Shown: piece by piece, positions 41,685 through 52,200 of the stretch
How the letters are laid out: the number at the start of each line of letters is the position of its first letter
Numbering within the stretch: the stretch's first letter is position 1
Assembly (NCBI RefSeq): GCF_900090045.1
Contig: NC_041784.1
Coordinates: 1,309,501 to 1,373,500 of the forward strand
Length of the DNA stretch: 64,000 bases
Direction of reading: 5' to 3'
Source: Plasmodium malariae
Lineage: Eukaryota; Apicomplexa; Aconoidasida; Haemosporida; Plasmodiidae
Notes under the pieces: model-generated
Database searches by the model: none
Seen by the model: the letters and a program-made list of their open reading frames with translations, nothing else
Told to the model about the DNA's origin: nothing
Made by a program: the position numbers and the translations under genes

Positions 41685-43059
41685 ATAAAATGTGAGAGGG
41701 GAAATACACAGTTTATGTGATTTGTTGTATGTACATGAGTGTTATACTTAATTTTTTTTTTTTCATATTAAAAATTGCGTAAGGGGGAGATTGCGAATAA
41801 TTCATAAGCGCATAATACATATGTGCGCGTATGAATGTAAGTATGTTTGTATGTTTGTTTGTATGTATGTATATATATGTGCGAGTGTGCACAGCGGTTA
41901 GTAAAAGAAGTGGGCATGCACATTTTACAAAGGAAAATTGAACAAACATATATTATTTGAGATGATATAGTTTAATAGTGGGCTATTATGGGAATTGACA
42001 TAAAACCGAGTGAACCCATTTCATTTTATATATTTTTGCTAAAATGATATAACATGTTTAGTAGGCGAATATATTCATATGAACAAATATTATTTGGGAA
42101 TGTTGTGTGTATTTTGAATCATTTAACAAGTTATTGCATGATGGGGTAAAACATATGTAACCCCGCAATAACATAAAAGACTACACCACATGAACATATA
42201 ATACGTTTTCCCATATTTACGTTAACGCACTATCCCTCTCCTACTTAATACACTATACTGTCCCTACGTAATATACTACATCACCGCTACATCATATACA
42301 CTACCCCACTAACCTTTTCCACCTGCGCAGGTTCACATTGGAACGAAAAACTTGGAAAACAAGATGAAAAGATATGTGTACACAAGAGCGAAAGATGGAG
42401 TACATATAATTAACTTGGCCAAAACTTATGAGAAGTTACAACTAGCTGCAAGAATTATAGTAGCTATTAGTAACCCAGCTGATGTAGTAGTAGTGTCAGC
42501 TAGACCATTTGGTAGTAGAGCTGTATTAAAATTTGCTCAGTACACAGGTGCACAAGCAATAGCAGGAAGATGGACTCCTGGTATGTTAACAAATCAAATT
42601 ATTCAAAAATTTACAGAGCCAAGATTATTAATAGTAACAGATCCAAGAACAGATGCACAGCCAGTTAAAGAATCATCATATGCAAATATTCCGGTCATTG
42701 CTTTATGCGATTCTGATTCCCCTTTAGAACATGTAGATGTAGCTATACCATGTAATAATAAAGGTAAAGAATCAATTGCACTTATGTATTGGTTACTAGC
42801 ACAAGAAGTTTTATATCTTAAAGGGACCCTACGAAGATCCCAACCATGGAGTGTTATGGTTGATATGTTTTTATGGAGAGACCCTGAACAATTTGAATTG
42901 AAAAATTTGACAAATGAAGAAAATGCCCCAGTAGCTCCTCATTTAGCGGATAATCAGTTCGCTACGGAAGCTCCATATGAAGAATGGAACAAGAAAGAAG
43001 AATGGAATGACAATGCAAATGAAGAGTGGAAAAATCCTATCACCGCTGATGAGTGGTAA
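41578..43059 (+). CDS. RPSA: 40S ribosomal protein SA (uS2), two exons
   Basis: Exon 1 is 41578-41640 (21 codons, [20 protein letters not shown], donor GTAAAA) and exon 2 is 42331-43059, after CCTGCGCAG, beginning [19 protein letters not shown]. The 263-residue product matches the normal length for a protozoan RPSA. Diagnostic uS2 segments are present: [65 protein letters not shown] and [14 protein letters not shown]. It is a structural component of the small ribosomal subunit head-body junction, needed for late 20S pre-rRNA processing in other eukaryotes. The acidic Trp-rich tail ([21 protein letters not shown]) is typical of eukaryotic RPSA. The 690-bp intron contains a T33 run near its start. 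Starting at the in-frame ATG in exon 2 would wrongly remove the conserved N-terminus. Confidence 0.98.
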
Positions 43060-43236
43060 AATGAATCATGCGGATGGGCATTGCCCAACTTCCTGCACGT
43101 GTGCTTGTGAATATGTGTATGCATATTCATAAATGTGTGCCGGTGTACAGTGTTCGTTATACTACATACCCGATGACAACATTTTTTTACCATCTTGTGA
43201 TAATACGTACCAATTGTTTCACAAAAATGATGAATG

Positions 43237-43273
<37 letters not shown>

Positions 43274-44039
43274 ACTAGTGAAGAGGTGCACATTAAAGAG
43301 AATATTATCTTTTCATGATATGCTAGTTGAAAGAGGACACGCACTTGAAGTTTTGAACTTTCCACGGTGCCAAGTTGAGGATATGATGAAATTCGCCAAA
43401 AGTGTGAAATATAAATGCACATTGCATTAATGTATATATATACAATAATTATTTTATTGGAGTTTTCTCTACCACCCTTTTAACTAAGAATTTCCTTTTT
43501 TTTCCTTTTTTTTCCTTTTTTTTCCTTTTTTTTTTTTTTAAATTAACCATATATGTATGTATATATATAAATAAAACTAAAATTTACGTCAAATCTTAAT
43601 TCATAACGAATTATGTAGAAAAAAGCAAAAAAAAAAAAAAAAAAATCTCATTGCAGTTTTCTTATTTCTTGCGTGAACAAGTCAGACTTTTTTTTATTTT
43701 TTTAAAAGAAAGGTGCGCATGTTATTGTACCGTTTCGAGCATTTGTCTGTTAGATATCTGTTATGACTGTATGTTTGTGTAATAATATTCAGCGCGTTTT
43801 AGGGGAAACGCAAAAAAGAGAAGATAAGCAAAATTAAGCAAAGTTAAGAACATTGTATGATCAGGTAGACAATGTATAGAATATAGAGAATTCTCAAAAG
43901 GTATGCTACCACATTTGTAATTGAACTAAATGCATACATATATTTGTGTACATGAGCAAGTATGCAAAAAAAAAGAAAAAAAAAATTGGGCAACGTACAT
44001 TCTCGAATTTGCGCATTCGTGTATCTGTATATGTATCCG

Positions 44040-44074
<35 letters not shown>

Positions 44075-44223
44075 GCCCACGTTTCCTGCTTGTAGATTAA
44101 TTTAATACTCATTCATTCATAGAAAAAAGTATGTATGCTTATAAAGAGGAGTCAATGTTTCTGCAAAATGGAGCGTATCATGACTTGTAAATTATGTTAG
44201 CTTTGTACTACTCATACTGAAGT

Positions 44224-44273
<50 letters not shown>

Positions 44274-44669
44274 TAAAAACGTATTTTACAGTTAAAATCT
44301 ACTGCACGCCTTTACTATCACATTGTACGCCTCATCCATAACTTAACAATGAACTACACATGTTGTGCTTTTCCTAATTCCACATGTGAAAAGGGTTTAT
44401 GTTTATTATTTTTTACGTATGGGAAAAATGAGTAAACGTGTATATTATGCATACACAGTTAAGTGAAAAGAGTGCCTTCTAGGGAGTGAAACTTGCAGGG
44501 TATAACTGTTCATTCATCCTACAAAATTAGCTTTTTATGAATAAAATATCGTTGTATCGTTGTATCGTTGTATTTTTTTTTTTTTTTTTTTTTTTGCATT
44601 CGTTTGGCATTTTTGGTTTGCATTGACCTTACACTCTTTTTACTTTTTCTTTTTTTTAAAAAAAAAAGG
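43060..44669. other. intergenic between RPSA and biotin ligase
   Basis: Tandem plus-strand genes flank it. It contains TA tracts (43239-43267, 44228-44271), T runs (44046-44072, 44573-44595) and a short tttccttttt repeat (43496-43540). No coding signal beyond satellite ORFs. Confidence 0.75.
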
Positions 44670-44741
44670 ATGTTTGAGAAAAACGTCCTGACCCTGTTCA
44701 TACAAAAAACCACGTTTTGCACATTAACTCTAAGAATATAA
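44670..44741 (+). promoter_or_regulatory. upstream ORF directly 5' of the biotin ligase start
   Basis: ATG at 44670 begins a 23-codon frame (MFEKNVLTLFIQKTTFCTLT) that stops with TAA five bases before the main ATG at 44747. It is in a different frame and is preceded by an A-rich tract, so scanning ribosomes would meet it first if transcription starts upstream. Its effect on translation is inferred. Confidence 0.5.
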
Positions 44742-44746
44742 GCAAA

Positions 44747-45604
44747 ATGGAGAAAGTAATATTTGAAAAATTTTGTACCGAATTCAACGCCTTACATATA
44801 CATTTGGATGTAATCGATTCAACACAATTATATAGTAGAAGGCATCTGAAAGAATTTATAGATGATGCAAAATTAAAAGATGACAAAAATATAATTATAG
44901 TTAGTTGTAATTCTCAGACGAATGGAATTGGTACAAGGGACACTAAAAAAAATGTAGATAGAAAATGGCTATCTGAGGAAGGAAATGTATTTGTTACTTT
45001 TACTTTTCTATGGAATAAAGAAGATATACAAAAAGTAAGTTGCTTAGGTCAAACCTGCACTGTTGCTATAAGTAAAACTTTAGAATGTTTTCATTTAGTT
45101 CCTCGTATAAAATGGATAAATGATGTTTTAGTAAATGATAAAAAAATAGCAGGATGTCTTGTTAATTTATATTTTTTGGATGATATATCCCTATCATTAT
45201 CAAAAGACTATGTGTGTGTAATGGTGGGTATTGGTATTAATGTACACTTAACCGATGATAAAAACATTTTACATAATAAGTACACATCCATAAAAAAAGA
45301 ATTACTAATAGATTTTAACATTATGCCTTTAATACCATCAGTAGAAGAAGTAACTAAAAAGTTAATAGAAAATTTATATTCATGCATTCATAAATTACAC
45401 GATGATGGATTTTCTCATTTTTTAGATTACATTACAGATAGATTATTATACAAAGGAAGGAAAGTTATAATAGATCAAGATAATACTGAGGTGGTTGGGT
45501 ACGTACGGGGAATACTACATGATGGTTCGCTCATACTTCTAGATGAAAACAATGATACTGTTCATGTAAATACGGGGCATCTCCATCTCTACAACAAGTG
45601 TTAA
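44747..45604 (+). CDS. biotin--protein ligase (holocarboxylase synthetase)
   Basis: Single exon, 285 residues. BPLs activate biotin with ATP to biotinyl-5'-AMP and transfer it to a Lys in the biotin carboxyl carrier domain; in malaria parasites the known acceptor is apicoplast acetyl-CoA carboxylase. Visible family motifs are DVIDSTQ (21-27), SCNSQTNGIGTRD (53-65), the RKWLSEEGNVFVTF block (72-85), RIKWINDVLVNDKKIAGCLVN (120-140) carrying the ligase Lys and Asn-Asp, and VGIGINVH (160-167). The C-terminal small domain is present (VVGYVRGILHDGSLILLD). The GRGRxG nucleotide loop of bacterial BirA is altered to GIGTRD with a short insert before RKW, so catalysis may be unusual. No signal or transit peptide is visible, which fits a cytosolic form; Plasmodium species are reported to encode two ligases. 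A 23-codon upstream ORF precedes it. Confidence 0.95.
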   Translation: MEKVIFEKFCTEFNALHIHLDVIDSTQLYSRRHLKEFIDDAKLKDDKNIIIVSCNSQTNGIGTRDTKKNVDRKWLSEEGNVFVTFTFLWNKEDIQKVSCLGQTCTVAISKTLECFHLVPRIKWINDVLVNDKKIAGCLVNLYFLDDISLSLSKDYVCVMVGIGINVHLTDDKNILHNKYTSIKKELLIDFNIMPLIPSVEEVTKKLIENLYSCIHKLHDDGFSHFLDYITDRLLYKGRKVIIDQDNTEVVGYVRGILHDGSLILLDENNDTVHVNTGHLHLYNKC

Positions 45605-46792
45605 ATTGTTCGTTTCTGATTTATGCGCATTGTGTCCTTCATGGGTTGGAAGTTAAGCGTGCAAGGTTTAAGGTACATATACATATACACGCATGTTTGT
45701 ACATATGCATATGTACAAACATGCACACATACATAATGGCATATTTTCAGCGGCCCTTTCTAACAGAAGAGGGAAAATATTCTAAATTTTTTTCTCAAAT
45801 TGTAAACAATATTTCTCCATTTTAAGCATGTTTGCTCAGCTACTTTACTTTGACCATAAGGATTGGCGCTTCTAAAACGTACTTAATTAATTACAAACAT
45901 TGTTACGAAGTGAATTATGATAAAACAAAAGGGAACAGTGAGCAGTCTTATTTTATTTTCCCCTATTTTTACCCATTTCGTTTATTTAATTTTTTTTTAT
46001 TTTTTATGAACACATTCAAAGAAGTATAAACTTTAATCTTTTTGCAGATATAACGAATCTACCCCCTCACCCCCTTATATTAGGGAGGACATTTTCAAAT
46101 ATAATTTATTTTCCCATTTCTACATCAATTTATTTTCCCATTTCTATATCAATTTCTATTTCTATTTTAACATCAATTTCTATTTCTATTTTAACATCAA
46201 TTTCTATTTCTATTTTAACATCAATTTCTATTTCTATTTTAACTTCAATTTCTATTTCTTTTTCCGTAAGAAATGTGCTTTACAGTGTATAAATGGCACA
46301 TTGATTTATTCGGTATTTGTATGTGCATATAAGTAATAAAATAAAATTTATCTCAGTTCTTTACATAGTTTGGGCACAGTGTTACGCAGTTATGCAAAGT
46401 GCTCAAGGGGAAGGGGTATATAATGGGGGGAGGAAGAAAAAAAAAAAAAAAAAAAAAAAAATAAGAGTTATCATTATACAAACATATAAGTTATATTCAC
46501 ACGCCCAATACTGCTAATATATAACTGAACAATAAACATTTTTGATATATTTTATTCTCCTTATTCTTATTATTTTTTAAAGCGTCTTATGCATGTTGCT
46601 CCTAATCAAAGCCTTCCCTTGTTTCTTGCAATGATTATTGCCCCTGTTAGAAGCTGTGTAAATATGATAGCTTGTAAATTTCGGTTAGAAAGCATCTCTT
46701 TAGGTAGTATTTAACATGCACATTTTTAACTTGGAAAAAAGGGATAACCTCTTTCATTAAATGGGCAAAGCTTGATTCGTCCTTTCTTCCTT
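45605..46792. other. convergent intergenic region with 24-bp repeat
   Basis: It lies between the biotin ligase and the repeat-rich minus-strand gene. At 46110-46262 there are about six copies of a 24-bp unit (atttctatttctattttaac plus atca). A 29-codon frame at about 45735 (MAYFQRPFLTEEGKYSKFF) is the only protein-like piece and is unsupported. Confidence 0.7.
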
Positions 46793-49003
46793 TCACTTAT
46801 TAAAATTATTACTAAAACTATCATTAAAACGACCATTGTAGCTTTCACATCGGTTCATGTTTTCTCCATAATAATGTCCATTACTCGCCTTCATCATGAA
46901 GCCGTAATTGTGATTGGCGTTCCTGGTTTCTTTGTCGTTACCACTACCACTACTGCTACTACCATTCCTGTCATGTATTTCCGAACGCACGTCTGCGAAA
47001 ACTGTACTGTTGCTACTGTTGATGCATCAAAAGCCGCTACTAGTAAAATTGTGCTGCTTATCATTGGTAGTATTATTATTATCCTCTTCACTAAGCTTAT
47101 TAAAATTGTTTTTTTCAAAATTTGGGTTCCATTTTTTACTGTTGATTAGGTTACATGATGTAGTACTTCTCTCATGATTATCAGCATTAGCGGTATTGGT
47201 AGCATTGGATGCATTTGCACTCTCTAACTTGTTGTAGGGCCATTTTGGGTCATGACCAAAACCACCTGAATTGTTCATATTTTTATTCCAATTAGGGTCA
47301 TCAAAAAACTTGAGGACACAGTTAGACTCATAGTTTTTTGCATTACCACGTAGGTTATATCCTTGGTGTATGTTATCGATACATTTGCTACCCTCAGCAC
47401 TTCCTTCCCTAAAGAATATTCTATTTTTAAAATTGTTCTCTTCATTTCTAATAATAGAAATAATATTATTTAAAAAATTTTCCTTTATGTTTTTCTTTTT
47501 TATTATATCGTGGATGTCAATTTTAATTGAAATTGTGTCATTGTGTAAACAATTTTTTAGTATACCCCAATTGTTGTAACCGAACCAAGGGTAGGTAGAA
47601 AAATCATAAGAGCAATATTTTTGTTTTCTGTACATGCCACAAGAGACTGAAAATATAATATCACAGAAACCTGTGTAAGAAAATAGAAGATCAATAGTAT
47701 TATGCTCACACGTTGAATCCATATTATTATTTATATTAAGTAAAATAAAAAATTCTTGAATCATTGTTTCTGTTTTGAATTCTGGGGATACTACAAAATT
47801 GTTCTCACTAGAACATAATAATGATATTTTTTTTATATTCCATTGAATTGTTAAAATGATTTTTTCTTTTATCTCTTCAGGTGAATACTCATGTCCTATC
47901 GTACATGAACTTATATCGTTTTCACTTATGCTCCCTTTTGATAGAAAACCACTTCGGTCAGGTACAAAGGAATGTTTGTTTACTCCTTCTTCATTCAGTT
48001 TTACCATATAACTTTCATTATTACTTCTATTTCTTTTTTTTCCTTCAAAGATGTTAGCAGCGCTAGGAGGACGGAAAGAATCATATTGGTTATAGCTATT
48101 AGTACTACTTCTATTGCAGTTATAACTGGGGCATATGTCCTTCTGACTCCTGTTTGTAGTAGTTACCATGACAATATTGTTATTTCCGCTACTTCCAACA
48201 CCATTGTCATTCGTTGTAGTGGTAGTGGTTGTCGTAGTTGTTGTTGTCGTGGTGGTAGTGGTAACCTGGTTTCCATTATCGTTACTGCTACCACAGATAC
48301 CGTCGTTAATACCTCCACCGCTGCTAATACCTCCACCGCTGCTAATATCTCTACCGCTGCTAATACCTCCACCACTGCTAATATCTCTACCGCTGCTAAT
48401 ACCTCCACCACTGCTAATACCTCCACCACTGCTAATACCTCCACCACTGCTAGTACCTCTACCACTGCTAATACCTCTACCGCTGCTAATACCTCTACCA
48501 CTGCTAATACCTCTACCGCTGCTAATACCTCTACCGCTGCTAATACCTCTACCGCTGCTAATACCTCTACCGCTGCTAATATCTCTACCGCTGCTAATAT
48601 CTCTACCGCTGCTAATATCTCTACCGCTGCTAATATCTCTACCGCTGCTAATATCTCTACCGCTGCTAATACCTCTACCGCTGCTAATACCTCTACCGCT
48701 GCCAATATCTCTACCGCTGCTAATATCGCTAATATTTCCCGCAGTGCTGGTGATACGCCTCGAAGTGTGAGTCTTTTCTACATTCCCTTGCATATAATTC
48801 ATCCCGTTAACTCCTTTGCGCAAGTTGCCTGCACTTGTCAGCACAATTTCATCCTTCTGCTCTTTCATGTTACACATAAATAATTTTTCACTCCTTTCTT
48901 CACACATAGAACTTGTATTGTTTTTAAAATTATAAAAAAAGGCATCAACAGATTCAAACAAGTTGCTCTTGCTTTTAAGATTTGGTCTTCCGTTCTGTAA
49001 CAA
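46793..49003 (-). CDS. giant repeat-rich protein, 3' part, with in-frame TGA
   Basis: It continues the frame of the ORF at 49111-53418 once one base is restored at about 49127-49130. The main open stretch runs to TGA at 47027-47029; the same frame then stays open with similar Asn/Ser-rich composition (NSSNSTVFADVRSEIHDRNG onwards) to TAA at 46793. The 5' part is an SSGRGI/SSGRDI/SSGGGI hexapeptide array (48312-48730) and a Thr run. The middle section is the only globular-looking part (about 47,450-47,900): IQWNIKKISLLCSSENNF, ETMIQEFFILLNINNN, DLLFSYTGFCDIIFSVSCG and STYPWFGYNNWGILKNCL, a mix of hydrophobic helices and aromatic residues that suggests a folded domain of unknown family. Function unknown. 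It may be a damaged allele, a pseudogene, or a gene carrying sequence errors. Confidence 0.75.
48312..48730 (-). repeat. 18-bp coding repeat encoding SSGRGI
   Basis: More than twenty copies of gctaatacctctaccgct on the plus strand, with ccaccg and atatct variants. On the minus strand it encodes SSGRGI, SSGRDI and SSGGGI. It also gives stop-free shadow frames of up to 200 codons on the plus strand. Confidence 0.95.
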
Positions 49004-49030
49004 TCCTCCGCTTCTCCTAACAGTGCTGCT

Positions 49031-49290
49031 AACTCTACCACTGTTTACACCTATGATTCTACCTCTATTACTGCTTACACCTATGCTTCTACCTCTATTA
49101 CTGCTTACACCTATGCTTCTACCTCTATACTGCTTACACCTATGCTTCTACCTCTATTACTGCTTACACCTATGCTTCTACCTCTATTACTGCTTACACC
49201 TATGCTTCTACCTCTATTACTGCTTACACCTATGCTTCTACCTCTATTACTGCTTACACCTATGCTTCTACCTCTATTACTGCTTACACC
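49031..49290 (-). repeat. 30-bp coding repeat with one damaged copy
   Basis: About eight copies of tatgcttctacctctattac plus tgcttacacc (minus-strand product SSNRGRSIGV). The copy spanning 49111-49140 has ctctatactgc instead of ctctattactgc, a loss of one T that breaks the reading frame of the host gene. Confidence 0.95.
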
Positions 49291-52200
49291 TCTAACATAT
49301 TCTGTAGCCCTTTCATCGGGTGTTCCATTTCCCTTGTTGGTTGAGTGCCTACTCTTTTCAAAATTAATTTTAAAATATTTAAGTAGGTTAACTCCGTTGT
49401 CTTTTAGTATAGTGCTAGGTTGGTAAGGATACCGCTCTGCCCTACCATACGTGCTTTTGATTATTTCATCTTTTAATATATTATTTCTACCTATTCTTAC
49501 CTTTTCAGGGTTAACGATAATTGTATTTCTATTATGTTCATCACTCTGATCATATGTACTTACATAACCATTAGTATCCATCGGAATGACACTACTACTA
49601 CTCTCATTTTGTTCTTTTTTTTTTGTCTCGACAATTTTGTAATAGTTATCAACACACTTAGTATTTTCTTTATTCCTGTACTGGTTCATAAATATTTTTT
49701 GTAAAAGTGAAATATTTTTTTCACTAATGGGTTTTTTTTTTTCTTCATGTTTATCTATATTGAATTGAAAAATGGAATTTCTAATTTGTCCACAGTAAAA
49801 TTTATTCGATATATTCAGTTTATTTGATATATTCTGTTTATTTGATATATTCTGTTTATTTGATATATTCTGTTTATTTGATATATTCTGTTTATTTGAT
49901 ATATTCTGTTTATTTGATATATTCAATTTGTTTGATATATTCTGTTTATTTGATATATTCTGTTTATTTGATATATTCAATTTGTTTGATATATTCAATT
50001 TATTTGATATATTCAATTTATTAGACACATTCAATTTATTTGATATATTCAATTTGTTTGATATATTCAAATTGTTTGATATATTCAATTTGTTTGATAT
50101 ATTCAATTTGTTTGATATATTCAATTTGTTTGATATATTCAATTCGTTTTGTTTTTTTATTATTGCATTATTTCGACTACTGATAGATGAGATGTACGTA
50201 TTATCTTTTTCCTTTTCACTGTATTTTAATATATCTTCATAACAAATGAGTTTATTATTATTGTTATCACTTAAAAGATCTTTATTAACATGTGCATAAA
50301 CTCTTCGATCTAGAAACAAATTTTTATATTTGTCATTTCCATCCTCTGGAACATTTGAAGTGAGCACTTTTCCTTCAGAAGTGGTAGTTGTAGTAGTAGT
50401 CGTAGTTGTGGTAGTTGTAGTTTTAAAAATGTTCATATTATTTTTGCACTTACTACAGCATGTATTATTATTATAGTTGCATGAGGTGCATCTGCCATGG
50501 TCCTTCGCCCTGTCATACTTACTAAACAAGGACAGGGCCGTTAAACTCCTTTCCGCCATTTCGTTTTTGTCTTTTCCGCGTATTAAATGGAGGTTATTCG
50601 AAGGGTTCGCCAAGTTAGAAGTGTTTGCCAAGTTAGAAGTGTTTGCCAAGTTAGAAGTTTTAGAAATGTTTGCCATGTTAGAAGTTTTAGAAATGTTTGC
50701 CATGTTAGAAGTTTTAGAAATGTTTGCCATGTTAGAAGTTTTAGAAATGTTTGCCATGTTAGAAGTTTTAGAAGTGTTTGCTATACTAGAAGTTTTAGAA
50801 GTGTTTGCCAAGTTATACTTATTCTCAGTGTTTTCTGCGCTATGAGGGTTAAACATTTGCTCAATTTGCTCGCAAGCAATTTTAATACCCAAATTCCTAC
50901 TGCTGCTGCTCGGAGTTTCCTCATTTAGGCTAAAAGGGGCCAACTCCTTTTTTTCTAAATTGCTATCGTTTCCCTGAACACGTTCATAATCTTTTTTTTT
51001 TTTTGAGAAAACATGAATTGGCCGCTCGAGGTACTCCCTTTCACGATTGTTACGGGGGGCGTTCAAAGTACTTCCACACCTTCGTGCTGAAGAGAGGCAA
51101 TTTCCCTTTTCACAATGGGCCTGCAACGATATAGATGGAAAAGATGGTATAGATGACAAAGACGATGGAGATGGCAAAGGAGGTATAGAATGCAAAGGAG
51201 GTGTAGATTGCAAAGGAGGTGTAGATGGCAACGGAGGTGTAGATGGCAAAGGAGGTGTAGATTGCAAAGGAGGATTAGATGACAAAGGAGGTGTAAATTG
51301 CAAAGGAGGTGTAAATTGCAAAGGAGGTGTAGATTGCAAAGGAGGTGTAGACTGCAAAGGATGATTAGATGACAAAGGAGGTGTAGATGGAAGGAAGGAC
51401 GATGGTAGTGGAAGGATCATTTTGTTGATTCCCCTATTTATATCCTCGTTAGTTGAGTTTACTTTTTTGTTAAAACATAAGAATTGAGGTGAAAAGTTAC
51501 GCAATTTTCCCCTCAATCCAGTCTCTGTATCTATGTATGGGCAGGTATAACTTTCGTCCCTTGTGCACTCGTTAGAGCTATGCCCATGATTGGAACAGCT
51601 TACTCCACCGTTATCACCCTCCTTACTGTTGCTTCTGGTGTAGCGATTTCTGCTTCTCTCTCTGCTTCCACCACCCGTCTGAATGTACTCCACACTTCTG
51701 CCAAACTTATACCCATCAAATAGGTGTTCAAAGAGGCGTTGATCCGTATATGTACCATCCGCAAGGGCACTTACAACATCAACAGTAGTGTCTTTTTGAC
51801 CATCCTCCTTATCATTAAAATAAATCATCTCCCTAGTTTGTGATATATCTGAATTATTTTCCTTTTCGTTTTTTAGTAAAATAAAATTTTCATCACTCAT
51901 TATATTTGGATATTTTACCTGAACTTGTTCAGGATTATACAAACTTTTTTTTTCGCCAATATTAAAATTTGTTCCCTTTTTATCATAACTTATAGTGTAG
52001 CTTCTATTACTACCATAATAGTCATTTGTGCATACACTGTTGTCATACTCTTTGTAAAAAAAATTTGAGGTGTCCAGTAAAACTGTATTGTCAAAATGGG
52101 GTAATATCTTTTTTAATTTTTTATCTTTCTCGCCTTGATCACCTTTTAAATCAGTGCTCCCGTCATTACTTTCCACATTGTTGTGTATTACACCATCGTG

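Noticed and set aside
48168..48883. Plus-strand ORFs of 200-303 codons with ISTAANTSTAAN-type repeats
   Set aside because: Antisense reading of the SSGRGI coding array on the minus strand; 18-bp periodicity keeps other frames open.
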